From Thermophagus sp052400625 (GTDB lineage Bacteria > Bacteroidota > Bacteroidia > Bacteroidales > Marinilabiliaceae): a stretch of DNA of 64,000 nucleotides. The number at the start of each line of letters is the position of its first letter. The stretch's first letter is position 1. The DNA lies in NCBI GenBank assembly GCA_052400625.1, contig JBQTGH010000002.1. The stretch is one strand, 5' to 3'. The position numbers and the translations under genes are program-made. Below the pieces are notes generated by a model. The model saw nothing but the letters and a program-made list of their open reading frames with translations, searched no databases and had not been told where the DNA came from. Positions 8,194-16,963 of this stretch are shown here, in pieces.

Positions 8194-9069
8194 ATGGCAA
8201 ATTTAAGGGACATACGAACAAGAATCAGTGCTGTGAAAACGACCATGCAGGTAACCAGTGCTATGAAGATGATTTCTGCTGCCAGATTAAAAAAGGCACA
8301 GGATGATGTGGATCATATTCGTCCCTATACTTCTCATCTTATTGGTATTATCAATGATTTGGTTTCTACCTATCCTGATGTGAAGATTAATTATACTTTT
8401 CCGGGTAAAGGTGAAAAGATTGTCCTTTTTGTTTTAGCCTCTGATCGCGGTCTTTGTGGTGCTTTTAACGCTAATGTGGTCAAAGCGGTTCAGAAACTTT
8501 TAAAAGGTGAATTAAAAGACGACTATAAAAATGGGAATGTTGAAATACGGGTTATGGGAAAGCAAGCATGGAAAATGCTTCGATCCAGGAATATCAATCC
8601 ACGTATTTTAGAAGAAGGTCAATTGAGTGATCCCGCTTATTCCAAAATCTCTATGCTTGCCGATGAATTAATTGATGAATACGATTTAGGAATTCTGAAA
8701 AAGGCTATCGTTGTTTATAACAGTTTTATTAATGCTGCGGTACAAGAAGTTCAGGTTCAGCAATTTTTGCCTGTAAGCATTCCCGAGATTAAGCCAAACA
8801 AAGCCATCTCTGAATATATCCTTGAACCTAACCAGCAAACCATCGTGAACAGTCTTATGCCTAAAGCGCTTCGTTCCCTTTTTTATCAAGTGGTGTTGGA
8901 GTCTATAGCATCTGAGCATGGCGCCAGAATGACTTCCATGCATAAGGCTACTGATAATGCAGATGCGCTTACCAAAGAATTGCAATTGTTGTATAATAAA
9001 GCCAGACAATCGACGATCACAAATGAATTGATTGAAATTACCTCCGGTGCTGAAGCACTGAAAAAGTAA
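8194..9069 (+). CDS. atpG: F0F1 ATP synthase subunit gamma
   Basis: Central rotor shaft, 291 residues. The N-terminal coiled coil begins NLRDIRTRISAVKTTMQVTS and includes the conserved AMKMISAARL; the C-terminal helix contains SEHGARMTSMHKATDNA and ends in NKARQSTITNELIEI. These are the two family signatures that pack against alpha and beta. The ATG at 8194 is preceded by AGGAGG at about 8177-8182, one of the few strong Shine-Dalgarno sequences here. It is the last gene of the operon and is followed by a strong hairpin terminator. Confidence 0.96.
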   Translation: MANLRDIRTRISAVKTTMQVTSAMKMISAARLKKAQDDVDHIRPYTSHLIGIINDLVSTYPDVKINYTFPGKGEKIVLFVLASDRGLCGAFNANVVKAVQKLLKGELKDDYKNGNVEIRVMGKQAWKMLRSRNINPRILEEGQLSDPAYSKISMLADELIDEYDLGILKKAIVVYNSFINAAVQEVQVQQFLPVSIPEIKPNKAISEYILEPNQQTIVNSLMPKALRSLFYQVVLESIASEHGARMTSMHKATDNADALTKELQLLYNKARQSTITNELIEITSGAEALKK

Positions 9070-9095
9070 TTTCGCTTTTTCTACTTCAGCATAGT

Positions 9096-9140
9096 AAAAT
9101 AAAATGAAGGTGTCCTTAAACGACGCCCTCATTTTATTTT
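9096..9140. terminator. Bidirectional terminator between atpG and the TlpA-like gene
   Basis: AAAATAAAATGA (9096-9107) is perfectly complementary to TCATTTTATTTT (9129-9140). The stem extends inward with GGTGTC against GACGCC (one A/C mismatch, one G/T pair) to the loop CTTAAAC. A- and T-rich flanks on both sides let it stop the convergent atp and thioredoxin-like transcripts. Confidence 0.85.
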
Positions 9141-9151
9141 CGGTTTAAATT

Positions 9152-11086
9152 TTATTTTTCGTTTATCGCTTTACGAATGACTTCTTCACCCGGGAATCCT
9201 GTGTATCGGGCAGTCTGCACACCCTCTTTATTAAAAATCATAAAAGTTGGGACACCTTCAATTTGGAATGCTTTATACCAATATTTCCATTGAGCATCAC
9301 TTACTCTGAAATGGTGTCCGTGTATGTCGGGAATCATTTTGTTCCAGGCGCCGATGGGAGAGGTTTCGCCTGTGAGGTACAGAAATACTACCTCTTTATC
9401 TTTCATCTCTTCTTTTAGGGGTTTCATCGCTTCAATGGCTCGGCGGCAAGGACCGCACCAAGTAGCCCAAAAATCAACAACCACAACTTTTCCTTTAAAT
9501 TGTGAGAGGATGGTTTCAAACATTTTGCTCTGAGGAACATCCGGCGTTTCGTGAATGACAAATCCTTTTCCGGAACTTGCTTTGTTGCTTTCAATGATGT
9601 TTTTTAATTGGTCGTTTTCCTGAATTAGTTTGTTGGCCAAGGCCTCATTCGAAAAAAATGTTTTTAACGCTTGTTTGTCTTTATCCGTGAAGAAATGTAG
9701 CTGTTGCAGCTCGTGGTTTAATATTTGTGCCTTGGCAATATCTAATATCAAGTGGTTATTAATGCCCAGTAATTGTTCCATCTGTTGGGTGACGGCATGG
9801 GCCATTGCAATGCCCGATTTATCCTTACCTGCCTCCTGAATGAATGGCAGATTAATAACTTTTTTTATAGTGGAGTAGAAATTGGTAGAATATGCTAGTT
9901 CATCGGTAAGCATTTCTTTTAGGAAAGAATAGTAGTTTTTATCCGGGTTGTCCACATTATATTTTGTTTGACGCCATTGCTCCCGTGGAATGTTATTAGC
10001 CTTAAAATATGCTTGAGTTTTTATGCTACTATAAGAGAGGAGATAATTCATAACATTACTCTTGGAAAATGCGGTTAGAATTGTTTTTGAGGAGGGGTCC
10101 GGATATTCTTCTTCGATTTTCATTTTTGTTTCCCGCCAATGATCCATAAAGTACTTTTTGTAACTCTCTGGATCCATGTCGACAATATTTTTAAAAATCA
10201 TGTCTCTTTTGATATAAGAGTTACCTGTATTGTATATTCGAAGAATATTATTAGGTGTTATGTGGCTGCCGGAGGCAAATACAAATATAGAATCGTCCGG
10301 TTCTTTATCGGTTCGGTAGCGTGAATCATAGCGTGCTTTCTTTTTCAAATCCAAATAAAGTTTTGTTTCCTTTCCCGGAATCAGAAAAAGGACACCCATC
10401 TTATCGGAAAAAACAGTGGTGGGCTGGCAAATAGGTATTTCATCATTAAAAGATCCATCTTCGGCAACTGTAACTTTTGTTTCTTTGAAGGAGGCTGAAA
10501 GAAGATCGGGATGATAAAAGGTAATTGTGTAGGGAAGCATGTCATTATTAAATCCCAATATTTTTCCGGATACGATTGCCGGATTGGAGCTGAAGTCTGG
10601 TTCAGGAAGAGCTGTTGCTTCTTCGTTTTGTAGCGACAGCGATTTGGAATCTATGTTGATTGATGCTCCGGGAAGAAGAGAAATACCCCAAATTTTGAAA
10701 CAGGTTTCACAATCACTTTCAATAAAATCAATATTTGTGACCGATGGATTTAACGGGGGAAAGAATAATTGAAATGAAGCTTTTCCGGAGTCAGGCATGA
10801 AGAACTTTTCGCCCGGAGTAATCCCAACGGCTTTTGTTAGCATGAGTTTGTTGTCGGTGCCACTTTCTTTAATGTAGGTGTCAGGAGAGATTAATATCCA
10901 CCACTTAGGCCGGTAAAAAGCATCCATGTGCAGTATGGTGGCGGTGTCCAGTATTTCTATTTTGTCTATTTCCAGGGTGTTGCTGTTCCTTGTCTCAAAA
11001 ACAGGCCTGTTAACTAAAGCCGGTCTTTTGGGCTGGCACCCCATAATGATCACAATAAGTAGAATAATGAAAGTAGTGTTCTTCAT
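9152..11086 (-). CDS. TlpA-like thiol-disulfide oxidoreductase lipoprotein with large N-terminal domain
   Basis: Envelope lipoprotein of 644 residues: signal peptide with lipobox at C17 (IIMGC), a beta-rich N-terminal region of about 200 residues, a long helical middle, and a C-terminal thioredoxin fold (about 505-640) with the redox motif WCGPC (C544, C547) in VVVDFWATWCGPC. Proteins of this build in Bacteroidota are thought to reduce periplasmic disulfides, for example in cytochrome c maturation or repair, but the substrate here is unknown. The gene stands alone on the minus strand between the atp terminator and a 458-bp intergenic region. Confidence 0.88.
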   Translation of the reverse strand: MKNTTFIILLIVIIMGCQPKRPALVNRPVFETRNSNTLEIDKIEILDTATILHMDAFYRPKWWILISPDTYIKESGTDNKLMLTKAVGITPGEKFFMPDSGKASFQLFFPPLNPSVTNIDFIESDCETCFKIWGISLLPGASINIDSKSLSLQNEEATALPEPDFSSNPAIVSGKILGFNNDMLPYTITFYHPDLLSASFKETKVTVAEDGSFNDEIPICQPTTVFSDKMGVLFLIPGKETKLYLDLKKKARYDSRYRTDKEPDDSIFVFASGSHITPNNILRIYNTGNSYIKRDMIFKNIVDMDPESYKKYFMDHWRETKMKIEEEYPDPSSKTILTAFSKSNVMNYLLSYSSIKTQAYFKANNIPREQWRQTKYNVDNPDKNYYSFLKEMLTDELAYSTNFYSTIKKVINLPFIQEAGKDKSGIAMAHAVTQQMEQLLGINNHLILDIAKAQILNHELQQLHFFTDKDKQALKTFFSNEALANKLIQENDQLKNIIESNKASSGKGFVIHETPDVPQSKMFETILSQFKGKVVVVDFWATWCGPCRRAIEAMKPLKEEMKDKEVVFLYLTGETSPIGAWNKMIPDIHGHHFRVSDAQWKYWYKAFQIEGVPTFMIFNKEGVQTARYTGFPGEEVIRKAINEK

Positions 11087-11402
11087 TTGTGTAAATTTTT
11101 AAAGTTACGGTTTAAATGGAATATGCTATGTTTGACAATGATTAATACCTTCTTTTTGTGGTAATCCTGCATGGTCATGCTTGTTTTATTTGGCCGCTTA
11201 ATGGATTATGATATTGGTTCAGAAGAGTATAAAATTAAGAGATTAAATCAAAAGTCATTGTTTTTGGACCTATTTTTTAGCATTATGTTTAAATGATGGC
11301 GTTTTGGGGGATAAATTATGGGTGGGTGTGAATGAAATATTTTATGTATTGATTCTAAACTCTGCCTTGGAAAAATTGATGAAAATTGCATGACAATGTG
11401 AG

Positions 11403-11486
11403 ATTGTCGCAAAAGAATATGTACAAAACCCTTTGTCATGCGAGTTCCATCAGACCAATGAATTAAACTAATTTTATACTGATGAA
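11403..11486 (+). repeat. Two-copy promoter-like element, copy A
   Basis: ATTGTCGCAA (11403-11412) and a 49-bp block (11438-11486) recur at 24540-24621. The block starts ATGCGAGTTCCAT, contains GACCAATGA and TTAAA, and ends ATGAA; 41 of 49 positions match without gaps. In this copy the -7-like segment is TAATTTTA and the terminal ATG opens only a 7-codon frame. Confidence 0.65.
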
Positions 11487-11512
11487 AACATCCTTTATTT
11501 CATAATGTGATG

Positions 11513-11520
11513 TACCTTTG
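11513..11520 (+). promoter_or_regulatory. -7 box of the EamA transporter gene
   Basis: TACCTTTG matches the Bacteroidota -7 consensus TAnnTTTG and lies 24 bp before the ATG. No TTG -33 box is seen 19-24 bp upstream. Confidence 0.5.
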
Positions 11521-11544
11521 TGGCTTCCATTCATACACTAATCG

Positions 11545-12435
11545 ATGAATCACCGTATTAAAGTTTTTGCAGCCCTGACGGGCGCCATGCTTTTTTGGGC
11601 CTTTTCATTTGTATGGACCAAAGTGGCTTTTACCGTGTTTACTCCTGTTTCCACCATCTGGCTTCGGTTGGTAATCAGTTCGGTTTTTATTTTTGGATAT
11701 TTGTTTCTAAGTGGTCGGTATCAGCCATTGCGTAAGAAAGATCTGAAGGGGATGATTGCTCTTTCATTTTTTCAGCCCTTTCTTTATTTTATGGGTGAAA
11801 GCAATGGCTTGAATTACCTTTCTTCGACGATGGGGTCGGTTCTTGTATGTACTATACCGTTATTTTCACCTATCCCGGGGATGTTATTTATGAAAGAGCG
11901 GTTCTCACCACTTAATTTGTTGGGCCTGGTGATTTCATTTATTGGAGTGGCCTTGATATTGTTTGAGAATGGGTTTGAACTTTCAGCCCCCGTAGAAGGA
12001 CTTCTTTTTATGGGGTTGGCTATTTTTGCTGCCTTGTCGGCGTCGGTGTTGATAAAGAAGATGGCGACACGGTATTCGCCTGTAAACCTTACTGCTTGGC
12101 AAAATTTATTCGGCATAGGCTTTTTCTTTCCTTTCTTCTATTTGAAGGAGTGGGATGGACTTGTTTCCATGCCTGTTAGTAGGGAGGCCATAACAGCCCT
12201 TTTATTACTTGCTCTTTTTGCCTCTTCATTTGCCTTTATATTTTTTGCTTATGGAATATCGCAGGTTGGGATAACGCGCGCCAATGTGTTTACCAATATG
12301 ATTCCGGTTTTTACCGCTGTTTTTGCCTGGATGGTATTGGACGAAATGCTTTCGGTCAGAAAAATTGTCGGTATTGGTATTGTTATCGGGGGGCTCTTTA
12401 TCTCTCAGTGGCGGTCTCGAAAGCGGGGTAATTGA
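11545..12435 (+). CDS. EamA/DMT superfamily transporter
   Basis: Inner-membrane protein of 296 residues with ten predicted transmembrane helices arranged as two EamA halves (about 5-135 and 150-290). The first helix region reads GAMLFWAFSFVWTKVAF and the C-terminal half ends with the usual GIVIGGLFISQWRSRKRG basic tail. DMT permeases export or import amino acids, nucleosides or other metabolites; the substrate cannot be assigned from the sequence. It stands alone on the plus strand, 134 bp upstream of the YkgJ-type gene, which has its own -7 box. Confidence 0.9.
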   Translation: MNHRIKVFAALTGAMLFWAFSFVWTKVAFTVFTPVSTIWLRLVISSVFIFGYLFLSGRYQPLRKKDLKGMIALSFFQPFLYFMGESNGLNYLSSTMGSVLVCTIPLFSPIPGMLFMKERFSPLNLLGLVISFIGVALILFENGFELSAPVEGLLFMGLAIFAALSASVLIKKMATRYSPVNLTAWQNLFGIGFFFPFFYLKEWDGLVSMPVSREAITALLLLALFASSFAFIFFAYGISQVGITRANVFTNMIPVFTAVFAWMVLDEMLSVRKIVGIGIVIGGLFISQWRSRKRGN

Positions 12436-12533
12436 AATCTCGTGTATTCGGTTTAGGTTTCTTTTTGCGTAGGAATACTTGTATTACTTCAGGTATGTTT
12501 TTTGAAGGATCGCACTATCAAAGCTGACAATAC

Positions 12534-12541
12534 TATCTTTG
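12534..12541 (+). promoter_or_regulatory. -7 box upstream of the YkgJ-type gene
   Basis: TATCTTTG matches TAnnTTTG and lies 29 bp before the ATG at 12571. A -33 box at the usual distance is not clear. Confidence 0.5.
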
Positions 12542-12570
12542 CACTTTTGTCGCTGTTTACGCATTAAGAT

Positions 12571-13053
12571 ATGGATTTGGGAAAATTTAAAGCAACGTCG
12601 CGAAGCCGATCTGCAGAAAACAAAGCCTTTTTAAAAAAAGTGGGTCGCCGAAAACCGAAGGATTTGGATGAAGTAGTGCATCGACTGCATGAGGAAACCT
12701 TTCAGGAAGTTAATTGTCTGGAATGTGCCAACTGTTGCAAGACAACCAGTCCGATTATCATCGATAGAGATATTGATCGTATTGCCAAACATTTGAAAAT
12801 AAAGCCCTCCGAACTAATACATCAATATCTGAAACTGGATGAAGAGGGGGATTATGTTTTTCGGGAGGCACCCTGCCCCTTTTTAATGGACGACAACTAT
12901 TGCTTGATCTATGATGTACGCCCCCGTGCGTGTCGCGAATACCCGCATACCGATCGGAAGCGGTTTCACCAGATACTGAATCTTACCTGGAGAAACACCT
13001 TGGTTTGTCCTGCTGTGCTTGATATTGTGGAGCGGTTGAAAAAAGAATATTAG
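12571..13053 (+). CDS. YkgJ-type cysteine-cluster protein
   Basis: Protein of 160 residues with the YkgJ Cys pattern: CLECANCC near residues 50-57, then EAPCPFLMDDNYCLIYDVRPRAC (about residues 96-118), with a last Cys at CPAVL. The eight or so cysteines are thought to bind zinc or an iron-sulphur centre; no reaction is established for the family. The N-terminal 40 residues are basic. It ends 9 bp from the convergent DUF3857 gene at 13063 with no terminator between, so the two transcripts probably overlap. Confidence 0.85.
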   Translation: MDLGKFKATSRSRSAENKAFLKKVGRRKPKDLDEVVHRLHEETFQEVNCLECANCCKTTSPIIIDRDIDRIAKHLKIKPSELIHQYLKLDEEGDYVFREAPCPFLMDDNYCLIYDVRPRACREYPHTDRKRFHQILNLTWRNTLVCPAVLDIVERLKKEY

Positions 13054-13062
13054 TAATACATC

Positions 13063-15012
13063 TTATTCTTTTTCCAGTACCAACACTACTTTGTTAAAGT
13101 CGGCCGCAGCGTTTACCACATTTTTAAATCCTTCGAACTGATCCTTGTCGGCAAAAATACGTTTGTAATACTCATCAATGGTTACTTTATAGCTGTTTCC
13201 GGAATAGGAATAATCAGACTTAAAGAGAAAGACGATCTCATCATCTATTTTTTGCGAAACATTTAAAACTGTGCTTTCGGGATTGGCAATTTTATAACCA
13301 TCGGGTACTTTAAAGAAAATTTCACGATAGTAGGAGCGATTGAATTCGGTTTCTACTCTTGCTTTTCTATCCTGTTCAAAATACATCTGGGCCTGAAGTC
13401 CAATGACCAATCCAACTTTTAACAATAGTTTATCGCCTGCCAGTTCCAGATAAGAAGAAGGGCTGACCTTTGAATGTATAATGAATTCTGCATCCTTCAT
13501 CCGGGAATGAGAATGGCTATCTGACAGCTCAATAAGATTGATTTCAGAATCCGGGATTTCGGACGGCAAAAAGCTTCGCAGCATTTTGGTTTTTGTCTCT
13601 TTGTCTACCATTCTGTAATAATATTTCATAAATCCGCCGTTTAAGCCTTTTAGCCCCTGGTAGTTTTCTATATTGACAATGTTGCTGTTCGGATCGACCG
13701 ATATGTCGATGACCATGTTGTGATAATTGTCTTTGTGGGAAGAAGGTGGAATGTACTTTATCTTACCAATGGCCGAATGGAAATCTCCAATTTGAACCGG
13801 TTCAACAAAAAGACCGTCGGTGGCAGTTAATGTCCCACTGACGCAACCCAAACGAAAAGCGATGTTTCCGGGATCTAAATATGTGTCGATATCGGGCAGA
13901 AAAATTAAATAATTATTCAGGAAATTCCAGGACTGGAAATCCTTGTCGAACTTAATTTTACTGCGATCGGAGGTAAGGACTAACTGATGCTTAATTCCAT
14001 GTTTTTTAAAAAGGTTGGCATACAACTTCACGATCCCTTTCTCACTGGTCACTTTGTTTTCCAGAATAAAGGACAAATCACTGAATTGGGGAATATGATA
14101 ATCCTGAATATAAATGTTGGTTTTCAGGTATTCTTCAATTTGTGCGGCTTTTTCGCGAATTGTGCCGGTAATCGGTCCCACTTCTTTATGCCATTTTTCA
14201 ATTCCCTTTTGATTTACATTCAGATAAATATCTTCATAAAATGTCTGAGCGGCATCGTCCCAGGTAAGAATTTGGCTTCGTCCTCTGGCATAGTTGTAAT
14301 CAAGCCGGTATTCAATGCGTGCCTTCCGTGGATTGAGGAATGAATATTTTTCCTCTTTTATCAAGGGGATATCTGTCATACTGCAATAAAACCGGTTGCG
14401 TTCATCATTCAGTACGGCATGGGAGGCATCGGGAAAACCGTTGTAACCTTTCACATCGTAAATGAGGTTGGGAGGCGAAATAATTTCAAATGAGGCCGAA
14501 AGCATCGGGTAATCGAACTGGAAATAGGTTCTTCCAAAGGAAGAGGGATGTATTTTCCTTACAAAGTAGAATTCCACCTCATCGCCCAGCTCTATGCCAT
14601 CGATGGCAAAAATGCGAAGGGCCTCACCTTCTTTTTCATCTTTTACTTCCTTCAAATTGTTTTGATCAAAATTTACGATGCGACCATCAGGTTTGATAGC
14701 CCGGGCACCGATATCCATCAACTCAATGACATTGTTCATGGAGAAGGATATCTTATTGAATTTATTAATGGCTTGATCGTTATTTAATCTTATTTTACGG
14801 TGCAAGACATGGGTGGCTTCAAGGACGTCATAGTCGTTATAGTAAAAACTTATCGATTCGTCGTAGTTAATGCCAATGATCTTTTCTTTGGCGTATTTGT
14901 CGGGTATTTCCGAATATACAGGATTTTTTTCCCATGAGAACACGGTTTCATTGTTCTTGGCAAATGTTGTTATAAACAAACCTGAGAAGATAATAGAAAG
15001 TAAAGGCTTCAT
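13063..15012 (-). CDS. DUF3857 protein with a catalytically dead transglutaminase-like domain
   Basis: Secreted or envelope protein of 649 residues: signal peptide (1-18), DUF3857 beta-sandwich (about 50-215, LHRKIRLNNDQAINKF), transglutaminase-like core (about 265-390) and a C-terminal beta domain. Compared with its neighbour at 15037, the Cys of GDCKG is replaced by Glu (E324 in TSEKG) and the His by Asn (N367); only the Asp (D380) remains. The cysteine-protease-like chemistry should be lost, so it probably acts as a binding or scaffold paralogue. Third gene of the minus-strand operon 20230-13063. There is no frameshift or stop, so this is a maintained gene rather than a pseudogene. Confidence 0.85.
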   Translation of the reverse strand: MKPLLSIIFSGLFITTFAKNNETVFSWEKNPVYSEIPDKYAKEKIIGINYDESISFYYNDYDVLEATHVLHRKIRLNNDQAINKFNKISFSMNNVIELMDIGARAIKPDGRIVNFDQNNLKEVKDEKEGEALRIFAIDGIELGDEVEFYFVRKIHPSSFGRTYFQFDYPMLSASFEIISPPNLIYDVKGYNGFPDASHAVLNDERNRFYCSMTDIPLIKEEKYSFLNPRKARIEYRLDYNYARGRSQILTWDDAAQTFYEDIYLNVNQKGIEKWHKEVGPITGTIREKAAQIEEYLKTNIYIQDYHIPQFSDLSFILENKVTSEKGIVKLYANLFKKHGIKHQLVLTSDRSKIKFDKDFQSWNFLNNYLIFLPDIDTYLDPGNIAFRLGCVSGTLTATDGLFVEPVQIGDFHSAIGKIKYIPPSSHKDNYHNMVIDISVDPNSNIVNIENYQGLKGLNGGFMKYYYRMVDKETKTKMLRSFLPSEIPDSEINLIELSDSHSHSRMKDAEFIIHSKVSPSSYLELAGDKLLLKVGLVIGLQAQMYFEQDRKARVETEFNRSYYREIFFKVPDGYKIANPESTVLNVSQKIDDEIVFLFKSDYSYSGNSYKVTIDEYYKRIFADKDQFEGFKNVVNAAADFNKVVLVLEKE

Positions 15013-15036
15013 TTTTTTTCTGTCTTTGAAGTTAGG

Positions 15037-16962
15037 TTATTGGTTCTTTTTCAGGACGATGGTTGATCGGTACTGTTGATTCAGGAATCGAATCAAGTCG
15101 TTCCAGAGAGATATCTGGTCATTTGTCAAAACAAAAATACTGAATGTCAGCTGTTGTTTTAACACAATGGCATTGTCCTCTTTAGAGTAATTGAAAACGG
15201 CAGTGAAAATGTCACTTTCAAACTTTGCGTTGTCCGGGATATAGGACATCTCATAATTTTCGGGTATTTCAAAACGGGTAATGAAGGTTTCGGTGCAATA
15301 AAAGTCATTTTCGATAGGAGTTACAATGCCTGTTGTATCGATTGATAGATTTTGATACTTTTTCAAGAGGTTAAGGTTGACAAATAGTTCATCTCCTATT
15401 TGTCGGACATAATCGTGCAGGACGAATTGGTAATCTATTTCGGCAGGCTTTTCAAATTCGAATAGGTTATGAATGTGATGATCCTCAACCCTAAATTTAT
15501 CGTTTCCTTTTTTCAGTATTCGGGACAGGTTGTTATTGAAATTTTCTTCTTTAACGCCATCCATGGCCTGGGCCAACTCTATTTTGTTGAATCCGGTATG
15601 AATAACATTGCCGTCACCTTTGATCAGACCATTTTGTAATGTTATGGAAACAGAGTCGGTAATGGAGCTGAAATTAGCGGGCGAAACAGGAACCTTAAAA
15701 ATTTCATATTGCTTTTGGTTCTTGGTAATTAGCACTTCTTTGCCTTGAATATGATAGGGGAAAACGCCGTAATCGAGATAATTGAAGGTGCAGTCTAACA
15801 GGTATTTTTTTCCGTTGCCGGCGTGGTGAATGACGACCATGTGATTGTCGGCCATAGGTAAAGGCAGCTGTTCATAAGTATAGGGAATATGTCGGGTTCC
15901 TACCCATGCCAGGGATGCATTGAGTCCCGCCTGCCGCATCATGCAACATAAAAGGCTGGACATTCCTTTACAATCGCCAAATCGTTTTGTGAAGACCTCA
16001 TTTGCCGATGCCGGTTTTAACCCCCAATACCCTTGTTCATAAGCTACGTATTTAATGTTGCGTTGAACCCAGTAATAGATGGCTTTAGCCTTTTCTTCCT
16101 CCGGTAGGCCGTGGGTCAGATGTTTTACAAGTTCTTTTAGTTCGGGGCTGCATGAGCTGTTCAGATCGGAAATAAATCCTTGGTAATACCGAAACAAGTC
16201 ATCAATCTTGCCAAAGTATTTTTCAGTATTACCGTTAATATTGGTTGATTTAAGATACAAAATTACATGAGGGCTGAAATGTCTGATGTTAAAGCTTGGT
16301 GAGCTGACGTATTTATAAGGAGGTACATCTGTTACTATCCACTCGTGGTAGGTATATTTCCCTTTTGAGTATTGATTGTAGTTTATGTTTAAACCTTCAA
16401 CATTAAAGAGTTTATAACCTATTTGGACATCACGGTGTACTCTGGCTGTTACTTTTGCCTTTAAAATGGGAATATGTGATTGTAGAAAGCTTTTACGGAT
16501 AAATCGGGGATCTGTGTAAAACAGTGTATATTCCAGGTTGGTAATGGCGCCCTCTTGCAGCGAAGGATAAGAGAAGCGAATACTTTTTGAATCATCATAA
16601 AAAATGTCATCGTTTATGCTGCTGGCTTCATGAAAAACCTGAACATCTTTTTTTTGGTATTTTTCCCCTTGCGGGACAAGGGTATAGGCTTTATGCTTCC
16701 CTAACACCGCAAAGGAGTTAAAAAATATTTCGTCATTTGTGAATGCCCTGGCATGGTGGTTTAAAATGGTCGTCTGTGTCTTTTCGGAAAAAGAAACCTT
16801 TAAAGAATCTTTAACTACATTAAAATCATAATAATACTCTGTGTTTGTGATAACCGCATTGTAATTGCCATATATATTCTTAAGATGATTAATACCGGGT
16901 TTTTCTTCAGCTTCGACAGTGTGTAAGGTTAGTGCGAAAAGAAGAATCAATACAGCTCTCAT
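15037..16962 (-). CDS. DUF3857 domain transglutaminase-like protein, catalytic triad intact
   Basis: Envelope protein of 641 residues: signal peptide (1-18), DUF3857 (about 45-215), transglutaminase-like core with C331 (FGDCKGMSSL), H374 (ADNHMVV) and D390 (LLDC), and a C-terminal beta domain (about 410-640). Transglutaminase-fold enzymes of this type cleave or cross-link amide bonds; the substrate of DUF3857 proteins is not known. The start at 16962 lies one base after the stop of the upstream repeat gene, which argues for translational coupling and against the longer frame starting at 16995. It is the middle gene of the operon, 24 bp before its dead paralogue. Confidence 0.88.
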   Translation of the reverse strand: MRAVLILLFALTLHTVEAEEKPGINHLKNIYGNYNAVITNTEYYYDFNVVKDSLKVSFSEKTQTTILNHHARAFTNDEIFFNSFAVLGKHKAYTLVPQGEKYQKKDVQVFHEASSINDDIFYDDSKSIRFSYPSLQEGAITNLEYTLFYTDPRFIRKSFLQSHIPILKAKVTARVHRDVQIGYKLFNVEGLNINYNQYSKGKYTYHEWIVTDVPPYKYVSSPSFNIRHFSPHVILYLKSTNINGNTEKYFGKIDDLFRYYQGFISDLNSSCSPELKELVKHLTHGLPEEEKAKAIYYWVQRNIKYVAYEQGYWGLKPASANEVFTKRFGDCKGMSSLLCCMMRQAGLNASLAWVGTRHIPYTYEQLPLPMADNHMVVIHHAGNGKKYLLDCTFNYLDYGVFPYHIQGKEVLITKNQKQYEIFKVPVSPANFSSITDSVSITLQNGLIKGDGNVIHTGFNKIELAQAMDGVKEENFNNNLSRILKKGNDKFRVEDHHIHNLFEFEKPAEIDYQFVLHDYVRQIGDELFVNLNLLKKYQNLSIDTTGIVTPIENDFYCTETFITRFEIPENYEMSYIPDNAKFESDIFTAVFNYSKEDNAIVLKQQLTFSIFVLTNDQISLWNDLIRFLNQQYRSTIVLKKNQ

Positions 16963-16963
16963 C

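Larger units (their letters stand above)
11087..11544. other. Intergenic region with repeat copy A and an EamA promoter
   Basis: 458 bp without a supportable gene. It holds the left copy of the two-copy element described separately (11403-11486) and a -7 box before the EamA transporter. The frames of about 60 codons in it are low-complexity and not conserved-looking. Confidence 0.6.
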
